Below are positions 53,020-61,646 of a DNA stretch of 64,000 nt, in pieces. This DNA is from Niveispirillum irakense DSM 11586. Lineage in GTDB: Bacteria > Pseudomonadota > Alphaproteobacteria > Azospirillales > Azospirillaceae. How positions within the stretch are numbered: position 1 is the stretch's first letter; each line of letters begins with the position of its first letter. The stretch is taken from contig NZ_KE386933.1 in the NCBI RefSeq assembly GCF_000429645.1, forward strand, positions 667,362-731,361, given 5' to 3'. Position numbers and translations under genes: made by a program. The notes below the pieces were generated by a model, which worked only from the letters and a program-made list of their open reading frames with translations, was not told the DNA's origin and did no database searches.

Positions 53020-53053
53020 AACCGCACGCCTCAGCATGAGGGTGCGGTTTTTT
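53020..53053 (+). terminator. strong rho-independent terminator without an obvious gene
   Basis: AACCGCAC (53020-53027) pairs with GTGCGGTT (53042-53049), inner CCTCA pairs with TGAGG (53029-53041), followed by a T6 run. It lies 68 bases upstream of phoH and downstream of no gene, so it should end a small RNA transcribed from 52.4-53.0 kb. Confidence 0.85.
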
Positions 53054-53120
53054 GTTGCCCGTGGCCGGTGGCGTCCGTCGCGTTCCATTCGCCTCATCAT
53101 CACCTTGAAGGGAGAGCCTG

Positions 53121-53858
53121 ATGGCCAAGCGTTCCTCGCCCAAAGCCGCGTCTGCCGGAAATGATGCAAAGGTCCATCCCCTGTTCCCGACACGCGGGGG
53201 CTGGGACCCATTGGGGGAGGAGCGGCGGGATCAGAGCTATGTCCGCACCGTCAAACCGATGAGCGCCGGTCAGGCGCTGCTGATGCAGGCGATTGAGGAT
53301 CATAATCTGGCGCTCGCCCTGGGCCCGGCGGGTACCGGCAAGACCTATCTGGCCATATCTTCCGCCGTGACGGCCCTGGAGAAGGGCGAGGTGGATCGCA
53401 TCATCCTGTCCCGTCCGGCGATTGAGGCGGGGGAAAGCCTGGGCTATCTGCCCGGTGACCTGAATGAGAAGATGGCCCCGTTCCTGCGGCCGCTATATGA
53501 CGCATTGTCTGACCGGCTGGGGGCCAAACGGCTGAAGGCGATGATGGCCGACGGCTCAATCGAAATTGCGCCCGTCGGCTATATGCGGGGCCGCACCCTG
53601 AACAATGCCTTCATCGTGATTGATGAGGCGCAGAACTGCACCTATGCCCAGATCAAGATGCTGCTGACCCGCCTGGGCTGGCATTCCACCATGGTGTTGA
53701 CCGGCGACCCGGATCAGTCCGACCTGCTGGAAGGCATGTCCGGTCTGGCGGATATCGCCCGTCGGCTGGAACCGGTGGAGGGAATCGCCGTGGTGCGGCT
53801 GGCGGAAACCGACATTGTCCGTCACCCGCTGGTCGCCAGCATGCTGACGGTCTTGTGA
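53121..53858 (+). CDS. PhoH-like protein
   Basis: 245 residues. Walker A GPAGTGKTYLA and Walker B VIDEAQN with LTGDPDQSDL are the PhoH ATPase motifs. An N-terminal acidic-basic tail precedes it. PhoH-type proteins are P-loop ATPases, linked to RNA metabolism in several bacteria; the role here is unknown. AGGGAG precedes the ATG. It converges on the alpha/beta hydrolase gene. Confidence 0.9.
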   Translation: MAKRSSPKAASAGNDAKVHPLFPTRGGWDPLGEERRDQSYVRTVKPMSAGQALLMQAIEDHNLALALGPAGTGKTYLAISSAVTALEKGEVDRIILSRPAIEAGESLGYLPGDLNEKMAPFLRPLYDALSDRLGAKRLKAMMADGSIEIAPVGYMRGRTLNNAFIVIDEAQNCTYAQIKMLLTRLGWHSTMVLTGDPDQSDLLEGMSGLADIARRLEPVEGIAVVRLAETDIVRHPLVASMLTVL

Positions 53859-53865
53859 CACAAAA

Positions 53866-53898
53866 GGGTGATGGCGGGATAGATACCCGCCATCACCA
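53866..53898. terminator. bidirectional hairpin between phoH and the hydrolase gene
   Basis: GTGATGGCGGG (53868-53878) pairs with CCCGCCATCAC (53886-53896), with an A run on the left. It separates two convergent genes. Confidence 0.75.
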
Positions 53899-53899
53899 C

Positions 53900-54850
53900 T
53901 TACGCAGCCTGCCAGGACTGGTTGCTGTGGCCGGCGATAAACCCGTCAATATCAGACAGCACCTGATTGCGGATGGGGTCCGCCTCCATCAGCAATTCAT
54001 GCCGGGCGCCGGGATAGGTCTTGAAGGTGCAATGGGGCAGGCGTGCGGCTACCTGACGATGCCTGTCGGGCCGAACGATGCGGTCGGCCAGCGCTGACAT
54101 CAGCAGGATCGGTACAGATACCTGTTCCAGCCGACCGGGGGCCAGCAGATGCGCCATGGACCGGAAAGCCGCGTCCAGCCAGCCCCAGGTGGCGCCACCC
54201 AGGGCCAGATCCGGGGTGTCAGCGTAGCAGCGATGGCCGGCCAGAAACCGAACCGGGTCGGAGGTCAGCGGGTTGCCGGCAAAGACGGGATCGGGGGCCG
54301 TCCAGTCCAACTGGCCGGGCGCATAATCCGTTCCCCGGCCCCGCTGGGCCATGGTTGATGCCAGCCAGCGGGCCGCCGCCTGCGGTATGGCCCCGGTATG
54401 GATTCCCAGCATCGGGGCGCTCAGCATCACGGCCTTAAACGGGTGCTGCCGTTCGGCGACATGGCGCAGCAGCAGATGCCCGCCCATGGAATGGGCCAGC
54501 GCGAAGGCCGGTTCTGTTCCCTTTTCCGCCAGCAGCAAGGGCAGGGCGGCATCCAGATCGTCCAGATATGTCTCGAACCGGTCGATATGGCCTTTATGCG
54601 GGTTGGGCAGGGGGCGGGAGGAGCCGCCCTGGCCGCGCCAGTCCATGGCGCTGACCCGCAGGCCACGCGCGGCCATGTCCCCGGCAATCTCCGTATATTT
54701 TTCCACACATTCGCTGCGCCCGGTCAGCAAGAGCAGGTTGCCGGCGACGGAAGGAGAGGGGGAGGAGGGTTCCCAGAAGGACAGGCGCAGAAAGGCCCCG
54801 CCCGGCCGGTCCAGCCGTTGATGGCGCCATGTGCCGCCCGTCCGCGTCAT
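53900..54850 (-). CDS. alpha/beta hydrolase (monoglyceride-lipase/lysophospholipase-like)
   Basis: 316 residues. The nucleophile elbow is AHSMGGH and the catalytic Asp and His lie in SALADRIV and ARHELLME. DWRGQGGSSRPLPNPHKGHI near residue 75 is typical of serine aminopeptidase S33/PldB-like lysophospholipases. Start at 54850 is supported by AGGAGG eight bases upstream. Could hydrolyse monoacylglycerols or lysophospholipids. Divergent from the MaoC-like gene. Confidence 0.85.
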   Translation of the reverse strand: MTRTGGTWRHQRLDRPGGAFLRLSFWEPSSPSPSVAGNLLLLTGRSECVEKYTEIAGDMAARGLRVSAMDWRGQGGSSRPLPNPHKGHIDRFETYLDDLDAALPLLLAEKGTEPAFALAHSMGGHLLLRHVAERQHPFKAVMLSAPMLGIHTGAIPQAAARWLASTMAQRGRGTDYAPGQLDWTAPDPVFAGNPLTSDPVRFLAGHRCYADTPDLALGGATWGWLDAAFRSMAHLLAPGRLEQVSVPILLMSALADRIVRPDRHRQVAARLPHCTFKTYPGARHELLMEADPIRNQVLSDIDGFIAGHSNQSWQAA

Positions 54851-55055
54851 ATTCTCCCTCCTGTATTGGCCGGTTTGACCATCGGGTCCAGCCGGCCCTA
54901 TGCTGCTTAATACCATCCGCGCCGACTGGCGTGGCGGCGGCCCATGCCGCCGAAGCCTTTAATTCCGAAGGATCGGGATAAAGACCGCTGGTATGATGCG
55001 CAGGCGCTGAGCATAGGCGAACAGCGCCCTTGCCGCCAGATGGGGAGCCTTGGGA

Positions 55056-55532
55056 ATGCCGATGGATGATGTGGCGATACAGCGCCGGACCGGGCTGGAC
55101 CCGGCTGATCTGACTGGTTTTTATCTGGAAGACCTGTATGTCGGGATGAAGGGTATCTATGCCCGCACCATCACCGAGACGGACATTGTGATGTTCGCCG
55201 GCATTTCCGGTGATACCAACCCGATGCACCTGAACGAGGAATATGCAAGGCAGACCCCGTTCGGCGGCCGCATCGCCCATGGCATGCTTTCAGCCTGCTT
55301 CATCACCACGGTGCTGGGCACACGGTTGCCGGGGCCAGGTTGTATCTACATGTCACAGTCGCTGCGGTTCCGCGCCCCGGTGCGTATCGGGGAAACGGTG
55401 ACCACCACGGTGACGGTCACCGAACTGGTGCCGGAAAAGCGCCGGGCGCTTCTGTCCACCATCTGTACGGTTGCCGATCATGTCGTGATCGAAGGGGAGG
55501 CGATGGTGATGGTGCCCAGCCGGGCGGGTTAG
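55056..55532 (+). CDS. MaoC-like (R)-specific enoyl-CoA hydratase
   Basis: 158 residues. Hot-dog fold with the catalytic loop GISGDTNPMHLNEEYA (D and H of the hydratase 2 motif) and IAHGMLSACFITTVLG. Related to PhaJ. It hydrates trans-2-enoyl-CoA to (R)-3-hydroxyacyl-CoA, supplying lipid or polyhydroxyalkanoate synthesis; no pha gene is near. Start ATG at 55056 is preceded by GGGGAG. Confidence 0.86.
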   Translation: MPMDDVAIQRRTGLDPADLTGFYLEDLYVGMKGIYARTITETDIVMFAGISGDTNPMHLNEEYARQTPFGGRIAHGMLSACFITTVLGTRLPGPGCIYMSQSLRFRAPVRIGETVTTTVTVTELVPEKRRALLSTICTVADHVVIEGEAMVMVPSRAG

Positions 55533-55627
55533 TATCCGTGCCGGTTTCAGTAGATAAAGACGTCGCCGGGGCTTGACGGCCCCGGTGCGCCTGTCACAGT
55601 CGCGACGCCGATTGTGATGGTGCGCCG

Positions 55628-56167
55628 ATGAACCTGTTCTTCCGTCTGTTTCGTGTTCTGGTCATGGCGCTGCTGTCGCGCCAGCCCTTGGCACCGCTGG
55701 GCCAATCCGTCCTGTCCTTCCGGGTGTGGTTGAACGACCTGGATACCAATATCCATATGAATAATGGCCGCTACTTTACGGTAGCCGACCTGGGGCGTGT
55801 GGATCTGATGATCCGCAGCGGCATGCTGAAACTGTTGCTGGCCCGCAAATGGATGCCGGTGCTGGGCGGGGCTACCATCCGCTTCCGCCGGGAACTGAAG
55901 CCCTTCCAGCCTTATTATCTGAAAACCCGCGTTTTGTGCTGGGAAGGGCGCTGGATTTTTCTGGAGCAGGTGTTTGAGACGATGGACGGCCATCTGGCGG
56001 CGATCATCGTTGTGAAAGCAGTGTTTCTGGAACGGGGACGTTCCATCGACAGCAGCGAATTGATGCGGGGCATGGGGCTTGATCTTGTCTCCCCGCCCAT
56101 GCCAGCCGATATCCGGGCATGGCAGGAGGCTGAGCAGGCGATTACGGATCGCGCCAAAGAAGCGTGA
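55628..56167 (+). CDS. hot-dog fold acyl-CoA thioesterase-like protein (THEM6/4HBT family)
   Basis: 179 residues. FRVWLNDLDTNIHMNNGRYF, then LGRVDLMIR and later WEGRWIFLEQVFETMDGHLA show the 4-hydroxybenzoyl-CoA-type hot-dog family, of the THEM6-like branch. It probably hydrolyses an acyl-CoA. The upstream N-terminal stretch is hydrophobic. It lies about 95 bases after the MaoC-like gene in the same direction. Confidence 0.84.
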   Translation: MNLFFRLFRVLVMALLSRQPLAPLGQSVLSFRVWLNDLDTNIHMNNGRYFTVADLGRVDLMIRSGMLKLLLARKWMPVLGGATIRFRRELKPFQPYYLKTRVLCWEGRWIFLEQVFETMDGHLAAIIVVKAVFLERGRSIDSSELMRGMGLDLVSPPMPADIRAWQEAEQAITDRAKEA

Positions 56168-56236
56168 AGGTCAGGATCAGGATAAAGAAGCTGGGTAAGG
56201 GCGGTCGGGCACTATCACCCTCGCGCCGTGTAACGC

Positions 56237-56473
56237 TCAATGCGGGCGCGGGCTGCCATGCCGGCGCAGCAAGGACAGCATCTTTTCCGGCACGGGTTCT
56301 TCCAGCACGGGGTCATAAAGTTGGTGCAGGGCATCCGCGTTGCGACGATAGCGGTTCAGCAACTCGCGGGCGGCGGGATCGGCGGCCAACGCCGCCTCCA
56401 CCTCGCGGCGGGCGGACGGGGAAAGCGCACCATCCATATAGGCGTTGATGTCATTCATGGTCAGTTGCTTCAT
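56237..56473 (-). CDS. small anti-sigma-factor-like protein
   Basis: 78 residues. MNDINAYMDGALSPSARREVEAAL, then DPAARELLNRYRRNADALHQ looks like the N-terminal domain of anti-sigma factors (zinc-less ASD type) but no membrane helix or sigma gene is present. The sequence ends early. A perfect 9-base inverted repeat lies about 55 bases upstream of the start. Could be an orphan or a truncated anti-sigma factor. Confidence 0.6.
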   Translation of the reverse strand: MKQLTMNDINAYMDGALSPSARREVEAALAADPAARELLNRYRRNADALHQLYDPVLEEPVPEKMLSLLRRHGSPRPH

Positions 56474-56525
56474 CAACTTTGTCCAAACCCAAATGCACTT
56501 GCCATCCCTGCGACCCGCATGGGTG

Positions 56526-56545
56526 GGTTGGGTTAAAACCCAACC
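56526..56545. promoter_or_regulatory. perfect inverted repeat upstream of the anti-sigma-like gene
   Basis: GGTTGGGTT AA AACCCAACC, nine-base arms with a two-base spacer. It lies in the 350-base stretch between the divergent anti-sigma-like gene and glgP and could be an operator for either. Confidence 0.55.
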
Positions 56546-56823
56546 ACAGCATCAACATGCCGCAACGCGCCTTGTTCCCGCCCTGGCAGGAGGGATAAGC
56601 GCGCATGGGGTAGCCCCTTAGGCAGCACTCTATCGCAATCCGCCCCAGGATCGCCATGGTCCCGTAACACGAATATGAAACGCATAGAACCGCATGGTGC
56701 TGGGACTGTCCTATTGCGTCATACGGCTGTGAAATTATTATTAACCCTTTAGAGTCAGTCTGGGTGGCGCGACGGCTTGCTGGTGCCGCCTCCACCTTTG
56801 CCTTTATTGAGAGAACCACATCA
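56546..56823. other. upstream region of glgP
   Basis: 278 bases without a gene. AT-rich TTATTATTAACCCTTTAGAG (56736 onward) is the best promoter-like stretch for glgP. Nothing else is evident. Confidence 0.4.
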
Positions 56824-59307
56824 ATGGATGTCCGGGTCAAGACGCGCGAGATCGGCCGCAAGGCGCTGGATGTGGAAGCGCTGAAGCGCTCCTTCCTGGA
56901 ATGGCTGGTCTATTCGGTGGGCAAGGATGCCCGCGCCGCCACCCGCCGTGACTGGTTCAACAGCGCGGCCCTGTCCGTGCGGGATCGGGTGACGGATCGC
57001 TGGATGGATACGACGCGCGCCGTCTACGCCGCCGATGCCAAGCGGATCTATTATTTCTCCATGGAATTTCTGATCGGTCGGCTGCTGCTGAACAACCTGT
57101 CCAATCTGGGACTGGTGGACGAAGCGCGTGAGGCGCTGGACCGGCTGGGCCTGCGGCTGGAAGAAGTGCTGGAGATGGAGCCGGATCCCGCACTGGGCAA
57201 TGGCGGCCTGGGTCGTCTGGCCGCGTGCTTCCTGGACAGCATGGCGACCTGCAATCTGCCCGGCTATGGCTATGGCATCCGCTATGAATATGGCCTGTTC
57301 GAACAGGAGTTCGACCATGGCTGGCAGGTGGAGACGCCCGATAACTGGCTGCGCTTTGGCAATCCGTGGGAATTTGCCCGGCCGGAAGTGCTGTATCCTG
57401 TCCAATTCTACGGGAGGGTGGAACGGGTGCGCGATGCCGCGGGGGTGGAGCGGGCGCATTGGGTGGAAGGCGACATGGTGCATGCCATGGCCTTTGATAC
57501 GCCGGTCGTCGGCTATGGCGGGGAGACCATCAATACGCTGCGGCTCTGGTCGGCCCGGTCAGCGCATGATTTCAATTTTGGCCATTTCAACGATGGCGAT
57601 TATCTGAAGGCGGTGGAAAGCAAGGTTCTGTCGGAAAACCTGTCGCGCGTGCTGTACCCCAATGACGCGACAGAAGTGGGACGGGAACTGCGCTTCAAGC
57701 AGGAATATTTCTTCACCAGCGCCAGCCTGCAGGACATCCTGCGCCGCTATATGCAGCATCACCGGGATTTCGAGGCGCTGCCGGAAAAGGCCGCCGTTCA
57801 GCTCAACGATACCCATCCCGCCATCGGCATCGCGGAATTGATGCGCCTGCTGATCGACCAACACGGGCTGGACTGGGACAAGGCCTGGGATCTGACCCGC
57901 CGCACCTTCAGCTATACCAACCATACCCTGTTGCCGGAAGCTTTGGAGACCTGGCCGGTGCGGCTGGTGGAGCGGGTGCTGCCCCGCCACATGCAGATCA
58001 TCTATGAGATCAATGCGCGTTTCCTTAATCAGGTGAAAACCCGTGTCGATCTGGGCACCATCCAGCGTTTGTCCCTGATTGACGAGCATGGCGACCGGCG
58101 CGTGCGCATGGGCAATCTGGCCTTCCTGGGCAGCCATAAGGTCAATGGCGTGTCAGCGCTGCATACCGACCTGATGCGCAAGACGGTGTTTGCCGACCTG
58201 CATCGGGAATTTCCTGACCGGATCACCAACAAGACTAACGGCATTACGCCGCGCCGCTGGCTGTTGCAGGCCAACCCGGGTCTGGCCGCCTTGATCACCA
58301 GCCGCATCGGCAAGGGCTGGGTCACCGATCTGGAGCGCCTGTCCACCCTGGCCGAGAAGGCGCACGATCCGGCCTTCGTGGAAGAGTTCCGCCGCGTCAA
58401 ACACCAGAACAAGAAGCGGCTGGCGGCGTACATCGCCCGCCATCTGCATGTTGATATCAATGTCGACAGCCTGTTCGACGTGCAGGTCAAACGCATTCAT
58501 GAATATAAGCGCCAGTTGCTGAACCTGTTGCAGACGGTGGCGCTCTATAACGATATCCGCGACAACCCGACCCGCGATTTCACTCCCGTCACCAAGATTC
58601 TGGCTGGCAAGGCGGCGCCGGCCTATACCCAGGCCAAGCTGATCATCAAGCTGGCCAATGATATCGGCCACCATATCAACCAGGACCCGCTGGTGCGCGA
58701 CAAGCTGCGCCTGATCATGCTGCCCAATTACAATGTCACCCAGGCGGAATTGATCATGCCGGCAGCCGACCTGTCGGAACAGATCTCCACCGCCGGGATG
58801 GAGGCATCGGGCACCGGCAATATGAAGCTGGGCCTGAATGGCGCGCTGACCATTGGCACCCTGGATGGGGCCAATGTGGAGATGCGCGACCATGTGGGCG
58901 CGGACAATATCTTCATCTTCGGGATGAATGCGGCGGAGGTGCAGGAGCTGCGCGAGGGGGGCGCCTTCGACCCCCGTCAGGTGGTGGCGACCAATCCGCG
59001 CCTGAAGCGGGCGCTGGACATGATCGGTTCCGGCACCTTTTCTCCCGATGATCCCGGCCGCTTCCGCCCCATCGTGGACAGTCTGCTGAACGGTGACCAT
59101 TTCCTGGTTACGGCTGATTTCGAGGATTACTGCAATACCCATGCAACCGCCGCCGATCTCTATCGGGATCGGGCGGAATGGACGGCGAAATCTATCCTGA
59201 ACACGGCTGGCCTCGGCTGGTTCTCCTCCGACCGGACCATCCGCGATTATGCCGATGAAATCTGGGACGTGTCGCCGGTGATGGTGGTGCCCGGCGGGGA
59301 TGATTGA
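56824..59307 (+). CDS. glgP: glycogen/starch/alpha-glucan phosphorylase
   Basis: 827 residues, typical length. PLP-binding lysine in ASGTGNMKLGLNG, substrate motifs NTHxxIG-like LNDTHPAIGIAELMRLL and FNGGDY-like HFNDGDYLKAVESK. It releases glucose 1-phosphate from alpha-glucans. Start at 56824 (MDVRVKT) chosen; a frame start at 56764 lacks family support. No other glg genes are adjacent, which is unusual for a glycogen gene. Confidence 0.96.
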   Translation: MDVRVKTREIGRKALDVEALKRSFLEWLVYSVGKDARAATRRDWFNSAALSVRDRVTDRWMDTTRAVYAADAKRIYYFSMEFLIGRLLLNNLSNLGLVDEAREALDRLGLRLEEVLEMEPDPALGNGGLGRLAACFLDSMATCNLPGYGYGIRYEYGLFEQEFDHGWQVETPDNWLRFGNPWEFARPEVLYPVQFYGRVERVRDAAGVERAHWVEGDMVHAMAFDTPVVGYGGETINTLRLWSARSAHDFNFGHFNDGDYLKAVESKVLSENLSRVLYPNDATEVGRELRFKQEYFFTSASLQDILRRYMQHHRDFEALPEKAAVQLNDTHPAIGIAELMRLLIDQHGLDWDKAWDLTRRTFSYTNHTLLPEALETWPVRLVERVLPRHMQIIYEINARFLNQVKTRVDLGTIQRLSLIDEHGDRRVRMGNLAFLGSHKVNGVSALHTDLMRKTVFADLHREFPDRITNKTNGITPRRWLLQANPGLAALITSRIGKGWVTDLERLSTLAEKAHDPAFVEEFRRVKHQNKKRLAAYIARHLHVDINVDSLFDVQVKRIHEYKRQLLNLLQTVALYNDIRDNPTRDFTPVTKILAGKAAPAYTQAKLIIKLANDIGHHINQDPLVRDKLRLIMLPNYNVTQAELIMPAADLSEQISTAGMEASGTGNMKLGLNGALTIGTLDGANVEMRDHVGADNIFIFGMNAAEVQELREGGAFDPRQVVATNPRLKRALDMIGSGTFSPDDPGRFRPIVDSLLNGDHFLVTADFEDYCNTHATAADLYRDRAEWTAKSILNTAGLGWFSSDRTIRDYADEIWDVSPVMVVPGGDD

Positions 59308-59679
59308 GGACCTGTGATAGGGTGGGCAAGACGGCTTTGGCGCCCTGCGCCAAGCGCTGCCCAGCCCTGCTGCCGATTTCGCTGGTGCGGCAAGCCGGTT
59401 AGCCCTATCTATCACCCATCACCGAGTGGCTGAGGGGCCCCCGGCGGACTTTTGTGCCGTCACATTGAACGCCCCGAGATTTAAGTCGGGTCGTTCCAAG
59501 GAGCCCATCCAGGATGGATGGTGCAGCCCTTCGCTCTCCGAACAAGTCGAGCCGCTCATGCGCAATCGCCGGACCGGAAATTCGGTTCCGTGTCGGCACC
59601 CTTGCGCTTCGTCCAGGCCCCGGCGCGCAACTGCGCCGGCAGGCGGAGCGTCGGTTCGTTTGTTTGAGAAGGCACTGCT
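59308..59679 (+). other. long leader region of the DEAD-box helicase gene
   Basis: 372 bases with no gene. It holds hairpins (CGGACCGGAAATTCGGTTCCG at 59572 onward, GGCGCGCAACTGCGCC at 59624 onward) and the stretch CCGAGTGGCTGAGG, superficially like a tRNA-Ser D-arm but with no matching T-arm. Long leaders are usual for cold-inducible helicase genes. Confidence 0.45.
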
Positions 59680-61410
<1,731 letters not shown>

Positions 61411-61440
61411 TTTTTAGGCAGATATTGCCGTGTGAGTGAG

Positions 61441-61471
61441 AAAAGCCCCGGACGGTTGTCCGGGGCTTTTT
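61441..61471 (+). terminator. rho-independent terminator of the helicase gene
   Basis: AAAAGCCCCGGAC pairs with GTCCGGGGCTTTTT around a GGTT loop (61441-61471). Confidence 0.93.
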
Positions 61472-61646
61472 CTATGGGCGGTGGCGTGTCACGGGCCAAT
61501 GATTTCCAAGCCCTTCTTCCGTTTCAGCACACCAACATCCTTGACCGCTGTGTTGCGGAGGGCGAGGGGGCGGGTGCCTGTCAAGTCAAGCTATTCCCTG
61601 ATCCACAACAATATTGACGTGTGTTACTGTCCTATCGGTAACGTTG

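Noticed and set aside
52751..53039. Two short open frames near the terminator before phoH
   Set aside because: Overlapping frames with no conserved character; a non-coding transcript seems likelier.
59413..59490. CCGAGTGGCTGAGG resembling a tRNA-Ser D-arm
   Set aside because: No anticodon stem of the right form and no GGTTCGA T-arm downstream, so not a tRNA.
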